A stretch of 64,000 bases of DNA from an uncultured Bacteroidota bacterium (GTDB lineage: Bacteria > Bacteroidota > Bacteroidia > Flavobacteriales > Flavobacteriaceae), in assembly GCA_913062555.1 (NCBI GenBank), contig CAJXVU010000004.1:62001-126000 (forward strand), in the 5' to 3' direction. Shown here piece after piece: positions 35,544 to 43,720 of this stretch (within the stretch, counting starts at the first letter, position 1; each line of letters starts with the position of its first letter). Below the pieces are notes generated by a model. It did not search any database, had not been told where the DNA came from, and saw only the letters and a program-made list of their open reading frames with translations. A program made the translations under genes and the position numbers.

Positions 35544-36905
35544 ATTTACGCAATTTTAGACATAGAAACTACTGGAGGAAAATTTAATGAAGAGGGCATT
35601 ACCGAAATTGCAATCTATAAGTTTGACGGCCATGAAATAATTGATCAATTTAGCACACTTATCAATCCAGAGAGAGAGATACAACCCTTTGTGGTCAATC
35701 TCACTGGAATTAATAGTAGGATGTTACGCGATGCTCCTAAATTCTATGAAATTGCAAAGCGTATCATTGAAATTACTGAAGGCTGTATTATTGTAGCTCA
35801 TAATGCAACATTTGATTCTAGAATACTTCGTACAGAATTTAAGCGTCTTGGTTTTGATTACAGTCGGGAATCTTTATGTACCGTAGAATTAGCCAAAGAC
35901 CTTATTCCAGACCAAGCATCTTATAGCTTAGGAAAGCTAACAAGAGCTTTAGGAATTCCTGTAAGTGATAGGCACAGAGCTGCTGGTGATGCACAGGCAA
36001 CAGTGAAACTCTTTAAAATGTTACTCGCCAAAGATTTGGATAAAAAAATAATCCAAGAATCTATTCGGTTAGAACCAAAACATCGAATGGAACCGCGCTT
36101 ATTAGACATAATTGACGCACTCCCTTCTATTACTGGAGTATATTATATGCACAGAGCTGATGGCAAAATTATATATATTGGTAAGAGTAAAAATATCCGG
36201 AAACGTGTTAATCAACATTTTACAAGTACAAATTCCAAATCAAAAAAAATGCAAATACAAGTGACTACAGTAACTTATGAAGATACTGGAAGTGAGCTTG
36301 TCGCGCTTTTAAAAGAAAGCGAAGAAATTAAACGAAATAAACCCATATTTAACCATGCTTTAAAGCGAAATGTCTTCTCGCATGGCTTATTTAGTTTTAC
36401 CGATAACAATGGCTATATAAATTTAAAAGTAGGCAGGGTAAACGGTAAAGAAAAACCAATAACTACCTTTTCAAATTTGAAAAGTGCAAAAAGTTTTGTT
36501 GCAAGAGCTACGGATGAACATAACTTATGTCAAAAATTAACAGGAATGCACACCGCTGATAATAATTGTTTTAATTATAGTATTAAACAATGTTTTGGTG
36601 CCTGTACTGTAGAAGAACATTTTACGGATTACAATAAAAGAATCTCCTCTATAATCAATCACCATAGTTTTGAAAATCAAAATATGCTTATTGTAGATCG
36701 TGGCAGAGCGGTTGATGAACGCAGCGCTATACTAATTGAAAATGGGGAATTTAAGGGCTATGGTTTTTACAATCTCAACTATCAAATAAATACCCCTGAG
36801 GTGCTACAATCTATTATTACTCCAATGCATAACGATAGAGACACACAACATATAATTCAAACTTATTTAAGGCGAAATAAAAAGTTGAAAATTGTTCAAT
36901 TATAA
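35544..36905 (+). CDS. DnaQ-like exonuclease with GIY-YIG (UvrC-like) domain, ATT start
   Basis: A predicted 453-residue protein. The 3'-5' exonuclease domain has ExoI DIETTG (6-11), ExoII HNATFDSRI near 87-95, and ExoIII HRAAGDA (His144, Asp149). A GIY-YIG nuclease domain follows from about 198 (TGVYYM, IYIGKSKN), then a UvrC-like middle region with NCFNYSIKQCFGAC. The combination is a repair nuclease related to UvrC/Cho. The first ATG/GTG in frame (GTG 35691) would cut off the catalytic DIETTG. Upstream frame contains only ATA (35538) and ATT (35544); the ATT gives the family-like MYAILDIETTG. It may be followed by the DUF3857 gene in one operon. Confidence 0.82.
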   Translation: MYAILDIETTGGKFNEEGITEIAIYKFDGHEIIDQFSTLINPEREIQPFVVNLTGINSRMLRDAPKFYEIAKRIIEITEGCIIVAHNATFDSRILRTEFKRLGFDYSRESLCTVELAKDLIPDQASYSLGKLTRALGIPVSDRHRAAGDAQATVKLFKMLLAKDLDKKIIQESIRLEPKHRMEPRLLDIIDALPSITGVYYMHRADGKIIYIGKSKNIRKRVNQHFTSTNSKSKKMQIQVTTVTYEDTGSELVALLKESEEIKRNKPIFNHALKRNVFSHGLFSFTDNNGYINLKVGRVNGKEKPITTFSNLKSAKSFVARATDEHNLCQKLTGMHTADNNCFNYSIKQCFGACTVEEHFTDYNKRISSIINHHSFENQNMLIVDRGRAVDERSAILIENGEFKGYGFYNLNYQINTPEVLQSIITPMHNDRDTQHIIQTYLRRNKKLKIVQL

Positions 36906-36914
36906 ACAGCGTAT

Positions 36915-38888
36915 ATGAAATACTGCTTATTACTACTTCTCTTTTTTTCATTACCAAATATAACTGCTCAAACCAAATTTGATGCTACAAGTTATAATGT
37001 TACGATAGACGATTTAAAAACAAATACATATGAACATGATTCTACAGCCAATGCTCTAGTGATTTTTGAGGAAGGCAATAGCTATTTTCAAAAACCAAAG
37101 GATAACATAATCACAGAGATAAAGAAGAAAATTAAAATATTAAATAAAAAAGGAAACTCTAAAGCAACAGTTGAAATCTTTTTGTATAATGACGATTCAA
37201 AAAAGAACATTGAATCGATAAGCAATATTGTTGCAACTACTTATAATCTAATAAACGATAAAATATTTACAACGGCTCTAGATGAAAATGAAATCTATAC
37301 TGAGATTTACGACAATAACCATACCCTTGTAACATTTAGCTTACCAGATGTTCAAGAAGGCTCTGTAATAACCTATAACTACACCCTAGAATCACCTTTT
37401 ATTGACAAATATAAAACATGGGACTTTCAAGACGACATTCCAAAATTATATAGCGAATACCGCACTAGTATTCCATATTATTATGAATATAACATACAAC
37501 TTATTGGCTATCAGGATTTAGAGATCCAAGAAGAAAAAACTAAAGCTCCCTGTCCGGACACCAAAGGGAAAGTTGGTTACTCCTCTTGTTTTATCTCTAA
37601 ATATGCTATGAAAAATATAGCGCCATTCATTGAGGAAAAATTCATGACAACAAAATATAATTATTTGTCTCAAATTGATTATGACTTAAGTGCTATTTCT
37701 GCAATTGATGGCACTGTTGATAGGATTATAAAGACTTGGAAAGAAACAGATAAAGCGCTAAAAATAAATCCAAATATTGGAAAACAATTACTAAAAAGGT
37801 CATTAGGTAAAGATTTATTACCCCCAGATATTAAAAATATTACACCTACAAAAGAAAGAGCTAAAGCCATCTATCAATTTATTCAAAACGAATTTACATG
37901 GAATGAAGAATTCAATATTTTGAATGGAGTTTCTGTAAAAAACTTAATTAAAAATAAGTCGGGCAATGTATCCGAAATAAATATCTTATTAAACAATTTA
38001 TTAAAGCGAAACGGGATTAGTACAAAGCCAGTACTACTTTCGACAAGAAAAAATGGATTCGTAACCAAATTATATCCCAATGTATACGACTTCAATTATT
38101 TAATAGTTCAAGTAACTATCGATGATGAGGTCTTTTTGTTAGATGCTACGGATGACTATCTAAGTTTTGGAGAACTCCCTTTTAGATGCTTAAATCATTC
38201 TGGGAGGTTATTAGACTTTAAAAATGGAAGCGAATGGATAGAAATTATTCCTAAAACTAATTCTTCTATCCTATACAACGTTGAACTAAGCATTAATCCT
38301 GATACAGAATTACTTGGAGGAAAAATCAAGTCTCGGTATACAGGCTATCATTCACGCTCTAAAAAGCGCAATTACTTTTCAGGTCCAGAAAAATACGAGT
38401 TAGATTTTGAGAATGAATTTCATGACTTTAGAATAAGCGAGCTCAACATAGATTGTAAAACTAAGACAGAAGAACAATTTAATGAATCATTTAATTTAGA
38501 ATTTCATGAGCTCAACATTCGAGGAGATAAAATTTATTTAGATCCTTTTCTTATCAAATTCTATACTGATAACCCATTTCAATTACTAGAGAGAACCTAT
38601 CCTGTTGATTTTGGATATAAGGACAATTACTTTTATTCATTTCAAATTGACTTAGGAACAAGGTATGAAGTTGTTAAATTGCCTGAAGATGTTAGTATGA
38701 CGCTCCCAGGAGCTAGTGGAGATATTGTATTTAACTCAAAAGTATTAAACAATAAGCTCATAGTATTTCTTAATATACGTTTCAAAAAAGAGATTTATAG
38801 TCCAGAGAATTATCCAGCGTTAAAGCAATTTATGAATACAATTGTTGAACTTCAAACAAAAACTTTGATTGTTCTAAAAAAGAAATAG
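36915..38888 (+). CDS. DUF3857 / transglutaminase-like exported protein
   Basis: A 657-residue protein with signal peptide MKYCLLLLLFFSLPNITAQ. The DUF3857 region is about 50-250 (KIKILNKKGNSKATVEIF, VQEGSVITYNYTLESP). A transglutaminase-like core lies about 310-430 (AKAIYQFIQNEFTWNEEF, SGNVSEINILLNNLLKRNGISTKP, FNYLIVQV, LLDATDDYL). The canonical Cys and His positions are not Cys and His here, so it is probably not an active transglutaminase, as is common in this Bacteroidetes subfamily. The C-terminal third is beta-rich. It begins 9 nt after the exonuclease gene and is probably anchored in or secreted to the periplasm. Function unknown. Confidence 0.8.
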   Translation: MKYCLLLLLFFSLPNITAQTKFDATSYNVTIDDLKTNTYEHDSTANALVIFEEGNSYFQKPKDNIITEIKKKIKILNKKGNSKATVEIFLYNDDSKKNIESISNIVATTYNLINDKIFTTALDENEIYTEIYDNNHTLVTFSLPDVQEGSVITYNYTLESPFIDKYKTWDFQDDIPKLYSEYRTSIPYYYEYNIQLIGYQDLEIQEEKTKAPCPDTKGKVGYSSCFISKYAMKNIAPFIEEKFMTTKYNYLSQIDYDLSAISAIDGTVDRIIKTWKETDKALKINPNIGKQLLKRSLGKDLLPPDIKNITPTKERAKAIYQFIQNEFTWNEEFNILNGVSVKNLIKNKSGNVSEINILLNNLLKRNGISTKPVLLSTRKNGFVTKLYPNVYDFNYLIVQVTIDDEVFLLDATDDYLSFGELPFRCLNHSGRLLDFKNGSEWIEIIPKTNSSILYNVELSINPDTELLGGKIKSRYTGYHSRSKKRNYFSGPEKYELDFENEFHDFRISELNIDCKTKTEEQFNESFNLEFHELNIRGDKIYLDPFLIKFYTDNPFQLLERTYPVDFGYKDNYFYSFQIDLGTRYEVVKLPEDVSMTLPGASGDIVFNSKVLNNKLIVFLNIRFKKEIYSPENYPALKQFMNTIVELQTKTLIVLKKK

Positions 38889-38899
38889 TAAACTTTTCT

Positions 38900-38907
38900 T
38901 ATTTTTG
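38900..38907 (+). promoter_or_regulatory. Predicted -7 box of the potassium channel gene
   Basis: TATTTTTG ends 5 nt before the ATG at 38913, predicting a leaderless transcript. It lies in the 24-nt gap after the DUF3857 gene, so the channel may have its own promoter. Confidence 0.5.
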
Positions 38908-38912
38908 ATTAT

Positions 38913-39743
38913 ATGACAAAAAATAAATCGGGTTCAAAATGGCAACATAAACTCCACGAAATACTTTATGAGGCAGATACGCCAATGGGCAAAATTTTCA
39001 ATATGCTTTTGCTTATTGTTATTTTGGCAAGTATTGTACTTGTCATGCTTGAAAGTGTTGCTAGTTTTGATGCGGAATACCATAATTTTTTAAATATTTC
39101 GGAGTGGATCATTACTATTTTATTTAGTATTGAATACATTGGCCGAATAATAGCTGTAAAGAAACCTTTGAAATACATTTTTAGTTTTTACGGTATTATA
39201 GACTTACTATCTACTATTCCAAAATACTTATCGATAATTTTTGTAGGCTCCCATTCATTGGTGGCACTAAGGGCATTACGTTTAATGCGGGTATTCCGAA
39301 TATTGAAATTAGCACGTTATATAGGAGAATCTACAAATTTTGTAATTGCCTTAAAAGCTAGTCGTGCAAAAATTGCCGTGTTTTTATCTTTTGTTATAAT
39401 TCTATGTATTGTTTTAGGAACTGTAATGTATTTAATTGAAAGTGATCAAGATAGTGGGTTTACAAGCATCCCTAGAAGTGTTTACTGGGCTATTGTTACC
39501 TTAACTACTGTTGGATATGGAGATATTGCACCCATAACTCCTTTTGGGCAATTCATAGCTTCCATTATTATGATAATGGGTTATGGTATTATCGCTATAC
39601 CTACTGGCATTGTCTCTTCTGAAATGACAAAATCTAGCAGTAAAAAAATACAGGTCAATACCCAAGCATGTCCAAATTGCATGGCGGAATCTCACAAAGA
39701 TAATGCTGATTTTTGTTATAATTGTGGCAACCACTTAAACTAA
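38913..39743 (+). CDS. Voltage-gated-type potassium channel with C-terminal zinc ribbon
   Basis: A 276-residue six-transmembrane ion channel subunit. S1-S3 lie at about 28-110. The S4-like voltage sensor RALRLMRVFRILKLARY (120-136) has regularly spaced Arg/Lys. S5, the pore loop with TTVGYGD (Thr199-Asp204) and S6 end near 235. The tail carries CPNC (253, 256) and CYNC (268, 271), a zinc-ribbon-like cluster. The selectivity filter marks it as K+-selective. The tail could sense metal or mediate assembly. Its stop overlaps the miaA start by one base, which implies coupled translation. Confidence 0.92.
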   Translation: MTKNKSGSKWQHKLHEILYEADTPMGKIFNMLLLIVILASIVLVMLESVASFDAEYHNFLNISEWIITILFSIEYIGRIIAVKKPLKYIFSFYGIIDLLSTIPKYLSIIFVGSHSLVALRALRLMRVFRILKLARYIGESTNFVIALKASRAKIAVFLSFVIILCIVLGTVMYLIESDQDSGFTSIPRSVYWAIVTLTTVGYGDIAPITPFGQFIASIIMIMGYGIIAIPTGIVSSEMTKSSSKKIQVNTQACPNCMAESHKDNADFCYNCGNHLN

Positions 39744-40663
39744 TGAAGAAGTATTTAATTTCAATTGTTGGTCCAACGGCTATTGGGAAAACCGCACTGA
39801 GCATAAAATTAGCCCAACATTATAATACCGAAATTATCTCAGCAGATTCAAGACAGTTTTTTAAAGAAATGCAAATTGGTACCGCTGCTCCTAATTCAAG
39901 TGAGTTAGAACAGGCAAAACATCATTTTATTCATCATAAATCAATAGAACAAGCGTATAGTGTTGGTAGTTATGAAAAAGAGGCTATAACTTGTTTAGAC
40001 ACCTTATTTCAAACTAAAGATATTGTAGTGCTTGTTGGTGGTTCGGGTTTGTATGTCGATGCGATTACCAAAGGTCTTGATGAATTCCCAAAGATAGACC
40101 CTAGCATTAGAGCAGATTTAAATGATCAATTAGAAACTAATGGACTTGTCTCATTGCAAGAACAACTTAAGAAGTTAGATATAATTAGTTATAATACCAT
40201 TGCCATAGATAATCCTCACCGAGTTATTCGAGCCTTAGAAATATGCATAGGTACAAATAAACCCTATTCTAGTTTTCTAAATAAAGAAAAATCTAAACGA
40301 AATTTCCAAACCATTACAATAGGTCTAACTGCTGATCGCGAAATCATTTATAATCGAATTAATCAGAGGGTGGATATTATGATGGCTGAAGGCTTATTGA
40401 ATGAAGCCAAAACGCTCATAGAAAAGCAAGCATTAAATGCGTTAAATACTGTTGGATATAAAGAACTATTTAAATATTTTAAAAATGAATGGCCTTTAGA
40501 TTTTTCAGTTTCGGAAATAAAGAAGAATACGCGTCGATTTGCTAAACGTCAACTCACTTGGTTTAAAAAGAATCAAGCCACTTTATGGTTTGATTATAAG
40601 GATCAAATTGACAAAATTATAAATGCTATAGATCAAGAAATTAATAAACAAAAAACCAACTAA
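39743..40663 (+). CDS. miaA: tRNA dimethylallyltransferase
   Basis: A 306-residue enzyme that adds dimethylallyl to N6 of A37 in tRNAs reading UNN codons. The P-loop is GPTAIGKT (residues 10-17), followed by ADSRQFFKEMQIGTA, VGGSGLYVDAIT, NPHRVIRALEI, and the C-terminal TRRFAKRQLTWFK. The start at 39743 is the ATG overlapping the channel gene's stop. An in-frame upstream ATG inside the channel gene was rejected because the product then would have a non-homologous extension. It ends 50 nt before the rprY stop, converging with it. Confidence 0.96.
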   Translation: MKKYLISIVGPTAIGKTALSIKLAQHYNTEIISADSRQFFKEMQIGTAAPNSSELEQAKHHFIHHKSIEQAYSVGSYEKEAITCLDTLFQTKDIVVLVGGSGLYVDAITKGLDEFPKIDPSIRADLNDQLETNGLVSLQEQLKKLDIISYNTIAIDNPHRVIRALEICIGTNKPYSSFLNKEKSKRNFQTITIGLTADREIIYNRINQRVDIMMAEGLLNEAKTLIEKQALNALNTVGYKELFKYFKNEWPLDFSVSEIKKNTRRFAKRQLTWFKKNQATLWFDYKDQIDKIINAIDQEINKQKTN

Positions 40664-40712
40664 TTATATAAATTAGCTGGATTTTTAGCATTAACAACTT
40701 AAAAATATTTTA

Positions 40713-41423
40713 CTATGCTTTTTGATTTACTACTAATCTAAAGCCTTCGCCATGTATGTTTAAAATTTCTACATTTTCATCTACTTTTAAATACTTACGT
40801 AATTTTGCGATGTATACATCCATACTTCTAGATGTAAAATAATTATCGTCTCGCCATATTTTGGTTAAGGCTAATTCACGTGGCATTAAATCATTTTCAT
40901 GCAAGGCCAATAAACGTAATAATTCATTTTCTTTAGGAGACAGTTTTGAAGGTTCTCCCCCTTTATGTCTTAAAAAACGCAACTTAGAATTTAAATGAAA
41001 CTGACCAATTTCAAACTCAAATTGCTTGCTATCTGCAACACTATCTGTAGCTTTACGTTGAATAATGGCCTTAATTTTCATCAATAATACTTCACTATCA
41101 AAAGGCTTATTTAGATAATCATCTGCCCCTACTTTATAACCTTTTAAAACATCTTCTTTCATTGCTTTAGCAGTTAAGAAAATGATAGGTACATCAGCAT
41201 TTTTCTCACGAATCTCTTTAGCCAAAGTAAAGCCATCTTTATAAGGCATCATGACATCTAGGATGCATAAATCGTAATCATCTTTTTTAAATTTCTCAAA
41301 GCCTTCCATACCATTTTTAGCATGAACAACATCATAATCGTTCATAGTTAAATAGTCTTTTAAAACAGTTCCAAAATTTGGATCATCTTCAACTAAAAGT
41401 ATTTTCTTGTTTTGTTCTTCCAT
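40713..41423 (-). CDS. rprY: OmpR-family response regulator RprY
   Basis: A 236-residue regulator. The receiver domain is residues 1-125 with the acidic pocket VEDDPN (Asp13, Asp14), the phosphoacceptor Asp56 in CILDVMMP, and FLTAKAM. The winged helix-turn-helix is about 140-230 (KLSPKENELLRLLALHEND, TSRSMDVYIAKLRKYL, LNIHGEGFRLV). In Bacteroidetes this pairs with RprX and has been linked to stress and nutrient responses. The gene follows rprX with a 7-nt gap, as in one transcript. An array of 11-bp repeats upstream of rprX could be its own binding site. Confidence 0.93.
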   Translation of the reverse strand: MEEQNKKILLVEDDPNFGTVLKDYLTMNDYDVVHAKNGMEGFEKFKKDDYDLCILDVMMPYKDGFTLAKEIREKNADVPIIFLTAKAMKEDVLKGYKVGADDYLNKPFDSEVLLMKIKAIIQRKATDSVADSKQFEFEIGQFHLNSKLRFLRHKGGEPSKLSPKENELLRLLALHENDLMPRELALTKIWRDDNYFTSRSMDVYIAKLRKYLKVDENVEILNIHGEGFRLVVNQKA

Positions 41424-41430
41424 AATTATA

Positions 41431-43002
41431 TTATGATATTAATGGTAATTTTATTATAAAGGTACTACCCTTTCCTTTTTCGCTTTCTACAGTTACATGA
41501 CCATGATGGTCATCAACAATTCTTTTGACATAAGCTAAGCCTAAACCATGGCCTTTTACATTATGTACATCACCAGTGTGTTCTCTATAAAATTTTTCGA
41601 ACACCTTTTTTTGAACGATTTTTGACATCCCGTTCCCTTGGTCTTTTATTTTTAACAAAATGCTATTTCCAACATTTTCCGTATATAAATCAATTTTTGG
41701 TTCTTCATTAGAATACTTTACTGCATTGTCTAACATATTTACTATAACGTTAGTAAAGTGAGTTTCATTGGCCAACACATCAGAATTCAAAGCTTCCAAA
41801 TGTGTGTTTATATAACCATTTCTATTTTCTACAATCAAGTGGATGTGTGCCACTGCATCAGTTACAAGATCATGTAATACAACTTTATCTTTACTAATAT
41901 TAAGTTCGTTCTTTTCAAGTTTAGATATTCTCAATACATTTTCTACCTGCGCATGCATTCGTTTATTTTCCTCTTTTATCATTTTTAAATAGCGCTTCAC
42001 TCTATCTTCATCACCAATTACTTTAGGATTCCTTATGGCATCTAAAGCTAAATTTATAGTGGCTATGGGTGTTTTAAACTCATGGGTCATATTATTAATA
42101 AAGTCCGTCTTAATCTGCGATATTTGACGTTGCTTTCTCAATTGATATATGGCACTTGTATAGGCTACAATAATGATAATAGTAAAAATTATAGACAACA
42201 TTGTCATTCCCAATATAGACGATAATATAAATTTATTTCGTTCTGGAAAATTGATATATAATCTATAATTACTCTCTTCATTATTATCTAAAAAAACCTT
42301 TATCCCCAATGTAGATTTTATTCCAATTTCAAAGTTGGCAGATTGCACCTTTGTAGCAAGATCTTTACTATAAATGGCAAACTCATATCCGATATCAATA
42401 TTCTCTTCATTCAGTTTTTTATCTAATAGATTCTCAATTTCTTTAGCAGAAACACGTAAATGAATTGGTAATCTTGCAGCTAAATCTTTATGAGAGGTTT
42501 CAAAAATAATTTCTTCACGACGAGATACCTCTCCTAATTTCAGTAATCGTTCTTCTGGAGTTACATTTGAATTAGGTTCAATATTTACATCTTTATAAAT
42601 TTGAGTTTCTCGTTCATTGGTTAATCGTATTACATTGATACTATCTGAACTTATGTCAAAGAACGATGGTATTTTAAAATTCTCTTCTAAAATTCCATTT
42701 CTATAGGTAATGGTTTCATTAGAATCTATATCATCCTGAATGACGTATAAATTTCTAATTGCTGTTGTATCTCCTTCAATAAAGCCTGTTTCTCTTAATG
42801 CTTCAAACTTTAAAACATACTTTAGGTATTCTTTTTCTTGAATAGCATTAGACGTAAAACCAAGGGCTTTTTTAACTTTATAGGTAAATTGAGCCTCTTC
42901 ATTTTCAACTGTATTTTTAATAAAATAAGCTTGCACAAAAATTATACCAACAAGTGATAAACTCATTAATACAACCAATATGCCAAATATCTTTTTACTC
43001 AT
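41431..43002 (-). CDS. rprX: Sensor histidine kinase RprX
   Basis: A 523-residue membrane kinase. It has an N-terminal transmembrane helix (about 5-28), a periplasmic sensing region up to about 255 and a second transmembrane helix (SILGMTMLSIIFTIIIIVAY). The HisKA domain carries His307 in FINNMTHEFKTP. The HATPase domain has NMLDNAVKYS, IKDQGNGM and HGLGLAYV. It would phosphorylate RprY. The gene precedes rprY on the same strand. A TAnnTTTG box ends only 4 nt before its ATG, and upstream direct repeats suggest autoregulation. Confidence 0.93.
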   Translation of the reverse strand: MSKKIFGILVVLMSLSLVGIIFVQAYFIKNTVENEEAQFTYKVKKALGFTSNAIQEKEYLKYVLKFEALRETGFIEGDTTAIRNLYVIQDDIDSNETITYRNGILEENFKIPSFFDISSDSINVIRLTNERETQIYKDVNIEPNSNVTPEERLLKLGEVSRREEIIFETSHKDLAARLPIHLRVSAKEIENLLDKKLNEENIDIGYEFAIYSKDLATKVQSANFEIGIKSTLGIKVFLDNNEESNYRLYINFPERNKFILSSILGMTMLSIIFTIIIIVAYTSAIYQLRKQRQISQIKTDFINNMTHEFKTPIATINLALDAIRNPKVIGDEDRVKRYLKMIKEENKRMHAQVENVLRISKLEKNELNISKDKVVLHDLVTDAVAHIHLIVENRNGYINTHLEALNSDVLANETHFTNVIVNMLDNAVKYSNEEPKIDLYTENVGNSILLKIKDQGNGMSKIVQKKVFEKFYREHTGDVHNVKGHGLGLAYVKRIVDDHHGHVTVESEKGKGSTFIIKLPLIS

Positions 43003-43006
43003 TGTT

Positions 43007-43014
43007 CAAAATTA
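43007..43014 (-). promoter_or_regulatory. Predicted -7 box of the rprXY operon
   Basis: The minus strand reads TAATTTTG, ending 4 nt before the rprX ATG at 43002. This implies a leaderless message. No -33 TTG is seen, which may mean activator dependence. Confidence 0.5.
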
Positions 43015-43025
43015 ATATTTTAACA

Positions 43026-43058
43026 TTTAGCATTACTGCCATTTAACCTTACATTAAC
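43026..43058 (-). promoter_or_regulatory. Three 11-bp direct repeats upstream of rprX
   Basis: On the minus strand the segments GTTAATGTAAG, GTTAAATGGCA and GTAATGCTAAA follow each other without gaps, directly upstream of the -7 box. Eleven-bp spacing is typical of binding sites for OmpR-family regulators such as RprY. The third repeat is weaker. Confidence 0.4.
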
Positions 43059-43079
43059 ACAAATGTTAAAATTTATAGT

Positions 43080-43667
43080 TTAACAAATGCTTTTAAGAAT
43101 TTTTTGGTGTATTTCCATTACTTGTTGAGCTGTATCAATCAAATCAATATTAATAATAACATATTGTGATAACGCAATCTTTTTGGCATCATCCCATTGA
43201 TTATTAATAACTGCTTTAATACTTTGGGAAGTAGAGTCATCGCGCTCAATAACTCGTTGTATTCTAAGGGTTTCTGGAGCTGTAACAGTAATTATTTCAT
43301 CACAACTTCGATAAGCCCCGTTTTCAAATAAAATTGCAGTTTCTTTTATTATATATGGGGATGATTGTATTGCTACCCATTTTTTAAAATGTCGTCCTAC
43401 TTTTGGATGTACAATTGCATTAATCTCCTCAAGTAGTTTCTTATTATTAAATATACGATCTGCTATAAATGGTTTATTTAATTCATTATTAATATAAGAT
43501 TGTTCCCCTAGTAGTGTAATTAGCTGCCGCTTTATAACTTTAGAGTTACTCATTAACTTTTTAGCCTCAAAATCTGCAATATAAATTGGTATTCCCAGAT
43601 CCTGGAACATTTTAGCGACCGTAGTTTTCCCACTACCTATACCTCCCGTTATTCCTATTATTTTCAC
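43080..43667 (-). CDS. coaE: Dephospho-CoA kinase
   Basis: A 195-residue kinase that makes CoA by phosphorylating dephospho-CoA with ATP. The P-loop is GGIGSGKTT (8-16), then IYIADFEAKKLM, VHPKVGRHFKKW, and VTAPETLRIQRVIERD with the lid. The start codon is GTG at 43667, giving the canonical MKIIGITGG. It is 53 nt downstream of the YbbR gene. CoaBC, another CoA-pathway enzyme, lies about 8 kb away in the window, which is probably coincidence. Between it and rprX a TAACATTT/AAATGTTA inverted repeat may be a weak terminator. Confidence 0.96.
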   Translation of the reverse strand: MKIIGITGGIGSGKTTVAKMFQDLGIPIYIADFEAKKLMSNSKVIKRQLITLLGEQSYINNELNKPFIADRIFNNKKLLEEINAIVHPKVGRHFKKWVAIQSSPYIIKETAILFENGAYRSCDEIITVTAPETLRIQRVIERDDSTSQSIKAVINNQWDDAKKIALSQYVIINIDLIDTAQQVMEIHQKILKSIC

Positions 43668-43720
43668 AAAATTAATTTTTACTTAGTCAGTAATTGTATA
43701 GTATCCTAGAACCAATAGTT

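Noticed and set aside
43667..43674. TAATTTTG on the minus strand at the coaE start
   Set aside because: It overlaps the GTG start codon, so a transcript from it would lack the canonical start and P-loop region.
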